Assembly (NCBI RefSeq): GCF_017654505.1
Contig: NC_054571.1
Span: forward strand, 4,124,041 to 4,188,040
DNA: 64,000 bases
From: Polyodon spathula
Taxonomy: Eukaryota; Chordata; Actinopteri; Acipenseriformes; Polyodontidae
Reading direction: 5' to 3'
The position numbers and the translations under genes are program-made. How positions within the stretch are numbered: position 1 is the stretch's first letter; each line of letters starts with the position of its first letter. Positions 35,216-49,474 of the stretch are shown here, piece after piece. The notes under the pieces are model-generated. The model was not told the DNA's origin. It ran no database searches and worked only from the letters and a program-made list of their open reading frames with translations.

Positions 35216-36469
35216 TGTGCGAGGGGAGCTATCCTGACACCTGTTTGGCTACAGAAGGTCTTGAAATTTGCACTAGCACTGCACCCAGTCCAGGGTTCAT
35301 TGAAATGCCCTGGTGCCCGGAGTTTGAACAATCAGGACCCTGGTAAATCTAATCAATTCTCATCACAGTATGAGTAAGTCTCACCTGTGTCTGTAGGTTT
35401 ACTAATTGTTCATTAGGGATGAACAATTTATTTGACATCAAATTCCTGGCTCCTGATTATTTAAATCATTTTAAATGATGGAAGTTGTGAAACGCAGGAC
35501 TAGGTGCATGGCAAGTGTTAGTTTCAAGCCATACTGCAGCCAGTTCCATTGTCCATTAAATTTCACAAAATTCACCATCATCAAATAATACATACAAGAA
35601 TGCTATTAGTCCAATAGTAGTCCCAGAATCTAGATGTCCTCTTTTGGTGTATGTGAAAGCTGAGGGACTGACTGGAGAATGAATCTCACTGCCTGTCTTG
35701 TCAGAGAGGTGAGTTTGGTGCCTGCAGAAGACAGCTAATGAAAAGGTACACTGTTTTGTGTGTTGTACACCGGTTTCGCAGAAGTGTTTTATTGATTCTG
35801 TAAAGTCATGCCGAGTGCTGCTGCAAAAAAAGAGAAGAGTTTAGTTAAGAGGAAACTCATCTGCTGTTATTCCTAGCTCTCAACCCTGCCAGGCAATCAC
35901 ACATCCAGATCAGCCATCACAAGTCAGAGCATGGACGCCTCATATATATTATAAAGTATTGCATTTTTTATCCATAACTCAATCTTAAAAACTATAAGAA
36001 GCATATGTATATAAATAACTAATCAATCAATAATATAATTCAAGAGACCATACATTTACTCCCATCACCATTCTAATAAAGAAAATATGGTTTTAAGCTT
36101 CAGAATAACAGATAAATTAAAGACCTACACGCTTTAGTTGTGTCTTGCTAGTTCTTTAAATGTTTTCTTTTTGTGTTATGCAAATGGATTTACTGAAACA
36201 GCTGCTATACTACTGATATGTTTTGTGACTAGAAACTACAGTTCCATATTACATGAGACTTCTAAGATTTAGATTATGGTCAAGTTTTTTTGGAAAAAAA
36301 TACCAATGTGGCAGCCTAATCCCATTGTAGCTGCCCTTCTGCTAACGCTTAGACAGTGCCATGGCCACTGTAATGTCATTTTACAGAAACATAATAGAAA
36401 TTTGAAACTCAGTTAGCAGTTAAAGCGCTAATTAAAAAATAAAGATAAAGAAATTGAAAGGCATGGTGA
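35216..36469. other. No gene recognised
   Basis: Single-copy-looking sequence with no repeat termini. Confidence 0.45.
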
Positions 36470-36790
36470 ATTTAATCAGAAATCATCTTGCATTTCACGG
36501 TAACTTCTCCTAGATTTAATGACTCCCAGAGACAGACAACTAAATGATGAGGAAATGCTGCAGCATTAGTCGCTGTCAGTTGTGCTGTAATTTGGGACGT
36601 GCGTGGGGGGGTTAAAGGTTGTAGCCCTCATTGCTGACCCCTGTGAGCAGAACTGCTGATGGCAAATGAAATCTGCTCTGCATGCCATGGCAGACATCAT
36701 TGCCTTGTCACATTCCATTACATACAGCTAACAGAGGCCATGCAGTTTATCATGCCTGTCACTTTGTGATGGTGTATTCCATTTGTCTGT
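36470..36790. promoter_or_regulatory. Candidate conserved non-coding element
   Basis: A stretch of balanced composition with no open frame and no repeat motif, containing texts such as AATGATGAGGAAATGCTGCA, GGCAAATGAAATCTGCTCTG and CATGCAGTTTATCATGCCTG. The texture resembles vertebrate developmental enhancers. This is an impression from composition only; no alignment was possible. Confidence 0.25.
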
Positions 36791-38074
36791 TCTGAGATAA
36801 AAAAAAATATAGGAAACGAAGTCAAGAAGAAACATTTCAGCACTTTACTTCATTGTTGCAATGTTTCTTCTTCCTGTTTGACAATGGCATCATTTCTTTA
36901 TTCTTGTGCGTTATAAATACAACTTGTGATGTTGGCTAGTGCCTTCATCTGTGTAATGTGTGGTTTATAATTATCTGTTTCATCCTGCGTTTGAGTGGAT
37001 CTTCTGTTTATCCAGAACTTCGAACAGGAACACTGTAATCAATCAAAGCAAGTAGACACATGTTTTGGGTAATGCCTCCCTCAGTGATTGTAAGGGTCAG
37101 TTTATTGTATTGAGTGGATCAATGCTAGCTAGTTCTTCCATAACTTCAAATCATTTCAAAGTAAGTTTCTATGTAAACAAAGGATCCAGCGAAATAATTT
37201 ATTGGGGTGTGAACGATGTTACTTCGCTCAGGTTTGTTTTGTCCTTTTAACGCAACCCAGACACAGGATTTTAAAGTGTTCAGCACTTTCGTGCAGGATT
37301 CATTAAATTATATAGAAATATAATAAAAAAAAAATAAACACAAAACCTAACTCAGTTTTGTAGCACCAAATAAACACTTTTCTTCGTTTCCCTTGCTAAC
37401 CACTGGTGGCTAAGCCTTTTACCAGTCAAAACAACACTTAAACACACCGCTTTCCAAAGCACACACACACATCAGAAAGGTCTTCACTCTAGCTTTTTCA
37501 CACAGGTTTCATCTTCGTGACAGCCTCGCTTCACACAGACTCCAGACTGCCCCAAACAGCCATTTCTCCTGGTTTAAATGACTATTTCAGATTGGAGCCA
37601 GGTGACGCTCATTCTGGCATCCTTCTGTGGCATTCCGGGGGATGTAGTCTTTTGTAACCCCTCTTCCTGGACTACATTTTTTTCCTCTCCCCCCCAGTCT
37701 GTCACATGGGGTCATAATGGATATAACACATATCTGTCAGTTCTCATAATGAGTGGCTCCCCCATAATGTCTTAACCCTCAATCATAAACTGTTCCACTA
37801 TAAGAAATGATGTGGAAGAGCGAGTAGGCTAGTTTGTTCATCAGTGTTTGAGATTGTACTAACCTGTTTCTAGACTAGATCTTGCAATGCTGTAGTTAGT
37901 TCTCCATAATATAGTAGACAAAGGTTCTGGCTAACGTCTTCATCAGTGTTATGAAATAGATGGTGATTTTATGCATTTAATTAAGTATTTGGACCCTCCC
38001 TGTGAAAGGCATGTATGGATTAGTACATATTATTACACCCTTAGATTCAAGTTTCTTTGTACATTTTTACATAT
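36791..38074. other. No gene recognised
   Basis: AT-rich, with no repeat termini before the composite element. The perfect target copy ATCTAGAG lies immediately to the right at 38075-38082. Confidence 0.45.
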
Positions 38075-38639
38075 ATCTAGAGCAGTAGTGTGCAAAATGT
38101 TTATGTGCCGCCCCCCCTTATATAGCATACATTTTATTGCGCCTCCCTTACATGGCATAGCATGTTTATGGGAATTGAGCACTAAGAGTATGAGGGCCCC
38201 ATCCCAGGAGGATAAAGAATGAAGTAAGACAGAGCCTTCTTTCTTGAGGCAAGATATAGTGCATGAGCTGCGAAAAAATAACGTGGCCGGTGGTCCCCTC
38301 AGAACCTGCAGAGTGCCTGGAACTCTAGGTCGGTGAAGTGAGACTCACTATCCCCCCAAAAGATGGACCACCGGCTCCTCGCTGAACCCGCACCTGTGAA
38401 GACAAGCAAAGATAGTGTGCCAATGTATAACACAAAAGCAAAAAGAGACAATGACAAACTAAATAACTAAAAATAGATGGTTAGTGAAACAAGCTATGTA
38501 AAAGCCATCCATTCGGCAGAGAGGAATAAAACCCTTCTATTAGTGGAAAACCTCTGGTGGTCCTGGTGGAGAGGGCTCCCCCACTCCGTGCATGCTAGCT
38601 ATAGGCTGGTGAGCTGCAGTGATACGAATGGCAGTGATC

Positions 38640-38862
38640 GGATGTAGGTGTTAACTGCTGAAGAGGACCAACGCCCCGTGGTTTTGATTAGGTGATGGCT
38701 GATGTGGGCTTTGGCTGCTGAAGAGGATGTGCCAATCCTGAAGGAGTGTGTGGTGTAGAATAGGGGAGAAAGACCTACTTTGCTGATGAGAAGAGAGAGA
38801 TGGGAAAAGAACCAAAGTCTGGTAATGGTGCTTTTGGAGCAATCAACAAAGAGGGGGTCTAA
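38640..38862 (-). pseudogene. Ngaro-like tyrosine recombinase, catalytic C-terminus
   Basis: One minus-strand frame reads HSFRIGTSSSAAKAHISHHL, IKTTGRWSSSAVNTYIR. This holds the H-x-x-R box (HSFR) and the nucleophile Tyr (NTYIR) with the usual spacing and the GRW block between them. The part lies beyond the solo LTR, which interrupts the gene. The family recombines circular cDNA into the genome without an integrase. Confidence 0.87.
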
Positions 38863-38867
38863 GGAAC

Positions 38868-39585
38868 TGTGACAGAAATCGACTAATTCTTGGTGTTAGA
38901 TCTCCCTCCCGACCTGCAAGGGCGCTGTATAAAGGGAACAGAGTACCCTGGACTAAATGGCATGACAGTTTATTCCTAGGGTTAGGTGGAAGTCGGCCAT
39001 GTAGAAAAGAGGCAAAGATACGGTATCCGAACTCAATGACCTGGACGGGAAACGGCGTGGAGGAGCGGATTGGAGGAGCGGATGCGCTCATTAACCAAGG
39101 GGTCATGAGGGAGGGTATAAATAGGAGATGTAGTAAAAGCGATCTGTTCCTTTTGATGATATGAAAACATAAATGTTGTGTTTGTTTGTTTGTCTAGTAA
39201 AAACTGTTTGTTGTTTCAAGACTACTAACACAATCCGGAGCTATAGCTGAAGGCAAGCATCAAACCTGGACACCAGCACTTCCCTTGTTGTCATGAGGAA
39301 CTGTATCTTGCACCACGATCACTAATTCACTCACTAAAGCAACTGTGTATATGTTTTGTGTTATGTGTGGGTGTATAAAGAACTGGACATTTTGGTTGCG
39401 GGTCAGACCCGGGGATTACAGATAAAGTGATACATGCCGCTGTATTATTTTTTACTGTTGTTTGCTACCAGGCTCTGAACAACTAGTAATCCATAAACCC
39501 CATTGCACCTGGATCTCATTGTGTGTCTGTTTCTTCTGCACTGCTGTATTACCTTCACCTGCACACACTTACCCACTTTGCCACA
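38868..39585 (+). mobile_element. Solo LTR (family A), 718 bp, with target duplication
   Basis: Starts TGTGACAGAAATCG, ends CACTTTGCCACA, and is flanked by perfect 5-bp direct repeats GGAAC (38863-38867 and 39586-39590). A TATAAATAGGAG box lies near 39115. CTCCCTCCCGACCTGCAAGG near its start is shared with 24278-24967 and 53910-54478. It interrupts the Ngaro recombinase. No internal genes are present. Confidence 0.9.
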
Positions 39586-39590
39586 GGAAC

Positions 39591-40047
39591 TGAAAGGACT
39601 TTTAATAGATATTAACTTAGTTAGAGAGTTAGAAGGGCAGAGAGGGAACTTCTCAAAAATCCAAAGAAGTCGTCGAATGGATTGAAACATCCTGACCTGA
39701 GAATTGATATCAGGGTGTGGAGGATATCGTGGTTTTGGGTAGTGTGGAAGGAGCTGCAGGGGGAGGCTCTTTGTGGTTCGTCGTAGTGTCAGATGTACTG
39801 ATGGTATGGAGAGAAGGGTCTGCGAGGGGATGCATATCCTGCAAAAGTTGAATGGAATTCCTGAAATGTGGGTTTTTCTAGAAGTTGGAGATAAATGCAG
39901 TGTGTCCCGAGCATGAATGATGAAAGCTATGATCCAGTTTTTGTTAAATGGTGTGGGGGATATTCGGTTCTGAGCACAGAAAGTAGAGAAGGTTGCCCAG
40001 GCTGTTCTGTAAGAGGAGAGGGTAGATGGAGTGAGGGCTGCTAACAT
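39591..40047 (-). pseudogene. Ngaro-like tyrosine recombinase, N-terminal part
   Basis: Starts MLAALTPSTLSSYRTAWATF, continues TFCAQNRISPTPFNKNWIIA and SRKTHISGIPF, the SAM-like DNA-binding fold of tyrosine recombinases. Its upstream joint with RNase H is split by the Tc1 element, and its downstream part by the solo LTR at 38868-39585. Confidence 0.82.
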
Positions 40048-40050
40048 ATA

Positions 40051-41636
<1,586 letters not shown>

Positions 41637-41638
41637 TA

Positions 41639-42955
41639 GGTTCTTGCTGATAGGAGGAGGTTGGAGAGGGTTGGGTTTAATTGAAGATGAGCTGCTGGAA
41701 TGGTTGGACTTGGAGGGGGGATGGAACTGCTGCTGAAACCAGGCTATGGAACTTGGCTTCCTGTAGACGAGATAAAGCGTCATCTGCATTATTGTAGATG
41801 CCTGGAAGATGGTGAGCTTGAATAATGAAATTATGGGAAACTGATATCCAGACTAAATGGTGAAGTAGTTGCATGATGAGAGGGGAGGAAGATCTGCCTT
41901 ATTGATGATGTGGACGGTTGACTGATTGTCGCTGAAAAATAATATTGATTTTCTGGACCAAGTGTGCCCCCATAGATGAGCTGCCATGACGATGGGATAA
42001 ATTTCAAACAGAGCTGAGGACTTGAGACGGGGAGATAAGTTTTGAACCATTCGTTGATTACTGTACCCCTGAATCCTAAGGATGAAGCGTTGGTAAATAG
42101 AGATAGATCATGAGGGGCCGAGATGAAATTGTAGAATAACAAGAGGCTGTTCCAGTGCTGCAGCAAGGTGGACCACATTCAGAAGCTACTGAGGGGATTT
42201 TGACACGACAATCCAGGTTTCTTGCAGTTGAGGCGAGAGCAAGAAGATGAGATATGAATGTTTTGCCTTGGGGAATGATGCAGATTGTGAAATTGAAGTG
42301 GCCGAGGAGAGATAACAGGGTGTGTTTGGAAACTAATTTTGATACTTGGAAATTGTTAATGAGCTGACAAGTGCGCTCCAGTTTGTCGAGCAGGAGGCTG
42401 GCTTCGAATTTAACGGTGTCCAGGGTGATTCCGAGGAATTCTAGTCGTTTTGGTGGGTTGATGGTTTTATCTTCAGAGAGTGGGACACCTACTGAAGAAA
42501 ATAGGGGTCACAGATTATTTCAGCAGAGGGGGGAGGGGTCCAAAGTGGGGGATATAAGAAGAAGTCATCTAGGAGATAGAGAAGGAAAAGCAGAAGTGTT
42601 GAGAAGAATCCAGCAGAGTGTTTCGGACAAGGTGTAGAATATTTTAGGGTTTCTGTGGCAACCGTAGGTAAGTTGAGTGGAGAAATTTACCCTCCCAGCA
42701 GATCCCGAACAAGTGGCAGAGGGAGGGATGAATGGGCATGACTTTAAAAGTATCTGAAATATCTGCTTTTGTGAGCCAGGCTCCATGGCATGCTGCTTTA
42801 ATACATTTAACAACATCGGAAACTATAATGAAGGGAGAATTGATAGTAGGGAATTAGTGCTTTGAGACTAGAAGTGGAATTGCCTGTCTGGACGCAAAGA
42901 TTGATGATTAGGAGCTTTTTTCCCTGATATTTTGCGGGTTGCTATTCCGATGGGG
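41639..42955 (-). pseudogene. Ngaro-like reverse transcriptase / RNase H
   Basis: RT: FPIFTISPIGIATRK, VKCIKAACHGAWLTKADISD, and LFLLYLLDDFFLYPP at about 42595-42560 with the catalytic Asp pair. RNase H: DLSLFTNASSLGFRGTVINE, LFEIYPIVMAAHLWG, SILFFSDNQSTVHIINK (Asp of SDNQ), then HHLPGIYNNADDALSRLQEA. The first RNase H Asp block reads FTNAS, so the usual TDAS Asp is replaced by Asn. Frames shift at least three times. Confidence 0.87.
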
Positions 42956-44354
42956 CTAATCGTGAAGATGGGGAATGGTGGAGCTGGGAAGGAGCTGGCC
43001 ATGAATCTTTTTTTCTACCTCGGCTTGGATTAGAGACTCTGTGATTTTGGGCTCCGAGGAAGCAGAACAAACATTTTTGCATATGAATGGGACAGAAGGG
43101 AGATTAGAAAGGTCGGTGCAGAAACCGAACTGCAGGCCGTCAATTAGATAAGCCATGGTGGTGTTGGAGTGTATTGGCTCTGGCTGGGATGTTGATGGGG
43201 GTGGAGACTGAAAAAAGTGCTGACTGTTATATGGCTGGGTATATGGTCTTGGAATGCGCATACCAGAAAAAAAACTGAAATCATGTGTACAAATTTTAAA
43301 TACATAGTTGTAGTTGTGCAGGTGTGAGTGTATGAGTGTGCAAGTGTGCGCATGTGTGTGTTCAGTGTGTTTCTGGTGGATTAAATCATTTGCATATTTG
43401 CAGAATGGAGTGGAACACACTGAAACATTGAAATTATTGCAAACTTGGCTGGTTCCAGAAAATTTGATGGGACGGCCATATTTATCTTTAGTTATGGATT
43501 GGTAGGGGGGAGGAGGGAAGGAATTGAAGGTGATATACGGTTGCTGGTTCTGGGGGGAAGGGGGGGGGGGTGTGGCGGTTGATATGGATGAAGCTGCCAT
43601 TGTCACTTTTGGCCACAGATCAGATGAGTGCGTGGTGGATGCGCATACCCTGCATGCGTTTGCCCTGACCCCACTGAAAATGCGGTTGAATAGATCTATG
43701 TCATTAGCCAACATACTGTAGCGTCTGCTTTTGCAGAGAATGTTTTATGGTAGCCCCTTATCTCAACCAATAGTTCTACAACATAATACATATATTGGTC
43801 CATCTCTTGGCGACGATGGGGATATGCAGCACACATAACGTCTCGATAAATGGAAAATGTGAGAACAAACTCTCCAAGGGACAGATTTTTAAGCAGGCAG
43901 GGGTCACAGGATTTCAGTGTGACTGATAAATCTCAGTAATTACCTTCTCTGTGATTAATGAGTTCAGGTGCAATGATGAGAATGATAACCAAGTTGATAT
44001 CTTCAATTATTTGTCTGCGGATCAATGGTGAGACAGCATGATGTCGGATGGCTGCTGCTGATTGGGAGAATCAAGTGTATGCTGTAGCCAGGTTGTACTG
44101 TGAAACGCTGATGGATGGGACCAGGGGTGGGGTCAAAGCTGCCTGGGCTGAGGAGAGCGAGGGAGCCTCTGAAATGGAAGATGCGGTGAAGGTGGGGGCA
44201 GAGACTGGCACATGAGAGGTGGAAGGAGGAACTGCAGCGGTGGTGGAGCGATTGTGGAGCCATCTAGATGAGTGTTGATTTTAGACAAAGCATTTGAAAA
44301 CGGCTGCATAAACTGCTTCAAGTAAATGATACTTTTTTGATGCAGCTCTGTCAT
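42956..44354 (-). pseudogene. Ngaro-like gag and start of pol
   Basis: The upstream frame (44354-44133) begins MTELHQKSIIYLKQFMQPFS, followed by a Pro-rich stretch. The second frame (43714-42956) has RVCASTTHSSDLWPKV, a Pro-rich section, then GRPIKFSGTSQVCNNFNVSV followed by CSTPFCKYAN, a Cys-rich motif like the CCCH-type motif of DIRS-order gag. The end, MAYLIDGLQFGFCTDLSNLP and KITESLIQAEVEKKI, is the lead-in to the reverse transcriptase. Inside, a CA-rich expansion has produced a His/Thr-rich run (HTEHTHAHTCTLIHSH). Confidence 0.78.
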
Positions 44355-44460
44355 AGAAAGAGCTGAGTTGTGACTGGGTTTAAATAGGGAATGAATGATG
44401 ACAGACAGGGGAAATTAGTCAGTGATGATAGGTAGCTGAAATTAGGAAGGGACGAAGCCC

Positions 44461-44896
44461 TGGCTCATGCGCCCCGAACTACACAAAGTTAACATATAAA
44501 TCTGGAAAGCACTATCATTCAGCAATTTAATCTGAAAAAAAAAAACCTCTGGGATTTCAAAAAATAAATATTTATTTTGCCAGCTAAATCTGAGCCCACT
44601 GAAGCATTTGATTTGGTTGCCCTTACTCTTCGAGAGCCAATGTCTCTGCTTCCCTGCATCCTCTGCATCCTACAATGCCAAAAAAAGTACACATTTCAAA
44701 ACTTTTAAGAATGTGTTTGTTAAACATTTATGTATTAAGCTAAACCAGAACTTCCTTTAGTTAAAACCCTGAAAAAATACACGATTTACATTAAATCCAG
44801 GAAAATCACTGTTGAAATATTAGTGCTTTATTTTTACACTTGATGCCGAATACATTTTTATTTAAAATGTTTTATCCTTTAAAAAATGTATGTATG

Positions 44897-44898
<2 letters not shown>
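44461..44898. other. Right arm of the hAT element, no gene
   Basis: AT-rich filler between the Ngaro 5' end and the TA tract. No coding sequence seen. Confidence 0.45.

Positions 44899-44987
<89 letters not shown>
44899..44987. repeat. (TA)n microsatellite
   Basis: About 89 bp of TA units inside the composite hAT element. Confidence 0.96.
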
Positions 44988-44990
<3 letters not shown>

Positions 44991-45004
44991 TTTTGAAGAA
45001 CTGC

Positions 45005-45920
45005 CTTCGGGAGGTGCACCCCTCTTACTGACTCTCCCTGGGGTGCGCGCCCCCCTTACTAACTCTCCCTGGGGTGCGCGCCCCCCTTACTAACTCTCCC
45101 TGGGGTGCGCGCCCCCTTACTAACTCTCCCTGGGGTGCGCGCCCCCCTTACTAACTCTCCCTGGGGTGCGCGCCCCCCTTACTAACTCTCCCTGTGGGGG
45201 CACACCCCCCCTTACTGACTATCCCTGGAGGGGCGCGACCCCCTTACTAACTCTCCCTGGGGTGCATGCCCCCCTTACTAACTCTCCCTGGGGGGGTGCA
45301 CCCCCCTTACTGACTATCCCTGGAGGGGCGCGACCCCCTTACTAACTCTCCCTGGGGTGCGAGCCCCCCTTACTGACTCTCCCTGTGGGGGCGCACCCCC
45401 CTTACTGACTCTCCATTTACTTTCTCCAATTGTCCAGTTCTGGTTCCTCTCCAGCCCTGTAATTCTCAGAGCACCTAATTCAAGCATTCAAAATTCTAAA
45501 AGGTATTGACAGTGTCGACCCAAGGGACTTTTTCAGCCTGAAAAAAGAAACAAGGACCAGGGGTCACAAATGGAGTTTAGACAAAGGGCCATTCAGAACA
45601 GAAAATAGGAGGCACTTTTTTACACAGAGAATTGTGAGGGTCTGGAATCAACTCCCCAGTAATGTTGTTGAAGCTGACACCCTGGGATCCTTCAAGAAGC
45701 TGCTTGATGAGATTCTGGGATCAATAAGCTATTAACAACCAAACAAACAAGATGGGCCGAATGGCCTCCTCTCATTTGTAAACTTTCTTATGTTCTTATG
45801 TTCTTATCCCTGGAGGGGCGCGATCCCCTTACTGACTCTCCCTGGGGTGCACGCCCCCCTTACTAACTCTCCCTGGGGGGGTGCACCCTCCTTACTTACT
45901 ATCCCTAGGGGGGGTGGGCT
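45005..45920. repeat. GC-rich minisatellite (31-33 bp), split by a CR1 end
   Basis: Units such as TTACTAACTCTCCCTGGGG followed by TGCGCGCCCCCC repeat about 13 times up to 45415 and resume from about 45809 for about three more. Each contains the self-complementary GGGGTGCGCGCCCC, so single strands could form hairpins. The CR1 tail at 45467-45808 interrupts the array. Confidence 0.9.
45467..45808 (+). mobile_element. CR1-like LINE 3' end, inserted in a minisatellite
   Basis: Begins ACCTAATTCAAGCATTCAAA, covers the codons for GDLIQAFKILKG, the C-terminal RRHFFTQRIVRVWNQLPS block, then GATGGGCCGAATGGCCTCCT and the tail TTCTTATGTTCTTAT. It is nearly identical to the copies at 5335 and 31014 and retains the family's true 3' end on the plus strand. 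Confidence 0.93.
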
Positions 45921-45947
45921 CACACTTTGAGCACTACTGATCTAGAG

Positions 45948-48900
45948 AACCATTTATCAAATTGAGATGAATCTTGTTAAGAAAATACCCACAACTTTTT
46001 TTCATACAGTAGTAAAAAGAATATTTCTCTTAAAGGAGTTAACTTTTAAAATATGTTTTTTTCCCCCAACTTGTAATATTAGGAAGCAGAAATAAGGATC
46101 ATCTCCCCATGTGGGCTGAATGTTTCCTGTAGTCCTGGAATGCCCTCTAGCATTTAGTCTAATCAGAGCCAATTAAGGAGGATTGAAGACCCTACACCTC
46201 TCCTCCGCTCTGCAAACAGAGATTAGAGAGATCTGTGCCAGACACCTTTCCACGTATGCTGCCAAGGCTGGGTCAATGGACGTTTTCACGTGGAATGCAG
46301 GTTTCCATGTGAAAATGGGCGTGAAGTTGTTGTGTTTTACATCATGCTCACGAGTAAATGAGATTGCTCCTATCCCTCTCTGTGGACGTTATTTTCAGCC
46401 GTAAACCTGATTCTGTCGAGCTGTTCTCCCAAACGTGCACGCGCATCGCCACTTCACGTGCAAATCACCACACATGCAAACTCCTCCATTGATGTCCAAA
46501 TACACAAAACAAACGCACAAATCTTAGTACGTCGAATTTCTTTGTTTCTATTTCTAGATTTTTTGTTTTTGTAAACTAAATCTATTGAGCTGTAGAGGCT
46601 GCAATGCTTACATTTTTATTCAGTTTTTGTCATGTTTTGTTTTGTCTGCATGGCTCTTCAGGTCAGACAGCTCAAGAGGTTCAATCAAGCAATAGATTTT
46701 GTATTTGTTGAACATTTAATGGAACACTGTTATTTTTATTACAACACAAAGTTGATTCAGTTAACCTGTGATTCCATGAAGCATGTTTTCACTGTACAAC
46801 AGTCTCCAAATCTTCAAAGCCAATACAGTAACGTGGCACGACCACAACAACCTAACGATTCTGTGCCTTAATGGTCAGTTTCAGCACAGGGACAGCTACA
46901 ATGGGAAGAGGCTGCTGTTGATAGACTGGTATCTAGACTTGCCATGGAGAGGATTATGAATCAATGCACAGTGCTGGTAATCTTTTTCGTTCCCCTGTCA
47001 ATCCCAGACAATGTGCCTTCATATCAGGTGCACTGCAGCAGTTATTCTAGTTGCTTTGGTCTCCTTATTGTTCTGCTCGGGTTTCTGCAGGGTCTCTGCA
47101 ATCCAAACTGGTAAATTAAGACCTGCAGTACCAATATTACACTCGAACTCGAACCCCCTTTTCAATTTCACTCCAATGGTCTAGCTGCTCACAGACCATG
47201 AGACCTACAGCACATGAAGTGATTAGGTACCAGGAAGCAGCAGTCTATAGCGTAACAAAATCCCTGAATTAAACAAACAAACAAACAAAACGGAAAATAA
47301 CTCAAAGATCTGCATCAAAATGAAAGAAGGACCAGTGATGAGAGCACTCATGCTGATAAGTTAGGAAATAGATTTTTTCAAAGCCTTGGTTGTCAGTCCT
47401 TAAAGGCATGCACTTTGCTTGCTGAGACATTTTCAAAGTTTGTAACTTCCTTGCACACAGCCCCTCGTTTATTATTCTATTTATAGCCACTGGGATCAGG
47501 CACTAAATTAGAAATTAGATATTAGACACTTAATATGCAAAGCCCTGTCTCTGACAAATAACACATCTTTAAAATATGTATGTTCTCATTTTTATCAGCC
47601 CCACTAAATTACTACAGGGTTTAACTGTGGAATAGCAGTTAAAGGGCTAGTTCTCACAAAAAAAAGTATTAGATTTTTAAAACCCCCACATGTATCCTGT
47701 AATATATGAAAGCGGCCTCTGCATTTTGCCATGTCTCATAGATGGTTGATGGTAGGGGTTTGGCCGGCAGGCATTTCCAAGTTTACTTAACCCTCTCTGG
47801 GTTTTGCTGAAAGTTTTCTTTCCCATCTAGACAGACAAGCTTTGCTTTATCTTAAGGTACTCTTAACCCTTTTTCGGACACATTAACATTTTGTGTATAT
47901 AATGCATTTATTAATATTACTGTATCAATACTGTACTTATCACATATTAACTCACCATTAAAAAATGCATAACACGTAATGCGTTTGGTAAATAAGCGTG
48001 ACCCTTTTGAAATGAGATGCCATTAGTGGTGTGTAGCAAGGGATTGAACTCGCTATTAATTCTAATTTTGTAAACATCTCTCTACACAGGTTTTCTTTTA
48101 AAGTGGGTAAATTAATTGTACATTTTGTTACACGACGCTCTTGCCTGTTGATGCTTTTTTGTTTTCTCATACGGCGCAGATTGCAATTAGCCATCTGGTG
48201 TGCAGAATCCAATATTTTCCTATTCCTCTGCCGGTTATTAGTTTAACAAGGATCTTCTGAATTTACTGCATGTTTTGCCATTTTGTGCACAAGAAATTGT
48301 TGTCTAAGATGTTCTCTAAGCAGCATTATTGCTTCTGAAGTGCAAGAGAACAAGTTGTATTTTGCTCTTGTTGCAACAAAGTTTCTTTTAACCCTAGTTA
48401 CATGTAATCAACTGGAGCATTGGCCATCAAATTCTTTTAAAGGAGTGCTAACCAAGGCTTTTATAATCCATTATCTTACTTAGTCTTATACTGATGGCAG
48501 TATTATTAACTCCCCCTCTTAATCAAAGCTCTTTGTTTGAGTGTCAGCATGACTGTGCATCCATCAAGGCTCTGGGAGTTTCAGCGTCAGGCTCAATCCT
48601 GAGAGGCTTTAGAGAATCTCATGTCTTGCAAACCAGCATATGTGCGACAACTTCTAATAATGCCAAGAGCACAGATATTGCATTACCCGTGCCAACAACA
48701 GGGGTCAGGATTCTTCCCATAGGGTGCAACTGTAATGAACTGGCATCCCAGGCCATTGACTGAATGGAAAGGCACTCCAAGACCATACGGCTCAAAGACG
48801 TGCATCTTACCATTTCACTAAAGAGCAAGCAAAGGTCTTGAAGCACTTAGGCTGATGTCAGGGTTATTCGGTCATTAGCCACTAGGAGGACACCCATTAC

Positions 48901-49400
48901 AGTTTGCCATTACATGTGTTAAGTTCCTTTTAGTATTTCTAAATGTACCACTGTTGAGTGTTTAACAGTCATGGATGCTCAACAGGTCACAATGAAAGAT
49001 TCACAGCTGTCTATAATATACTGTATACCTCAAAGAATTTGAAGCCTCGAGTTAACTGCCTAAATAACTATTGGTGCCACTGCAGCAAGAAAAAAAAAAA
49101 TCATAAAAAAGGGTTTGTTTTTTTATTTTGAAAGAAGCCTCTAAAAGAAGCTAAAACAGAGTGCTCTAGAAAGGACTCTAACATTGCAATTACATTGAAG
49201 TGAGATTCTTACAACACTTCTATACTGTGCTTTGGTGTCTTGGTTTGATTTTCAAATTGCTGAACACTTACTTTCTAGGAGACATGCAGTTTTTTTGTGT
49301 TATAACTCTACAGAAACACATTGCTACCACTTTAGAAAAACCAGAGGAGTATAATAGAATTAGGAAGGCAGCAACTGAATATTTTAATATTTTACAATAT

Positions 49401-49403
<3 letters not shown>
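45948..49403. other. No gene recognised; single-copy-looking DNA
   Basis: A small hairpin TTTTCACGTGGAA/TTCCATGTGAAAA lies at 46283-46315. At 48494-48846 both strands stay open for 75-89 codons without a recognisable family. A short (AAAC)n occurs near 47272-47288. Confidence 0.45.

Positions 49404-49472
<69 letters not shown>
49404..49472. repeat. (TA)n microsatellite
   Basis: About 69 bp of TA units. Confidence 0.96.
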
Positions 49473-49474
<2 letters not shown>

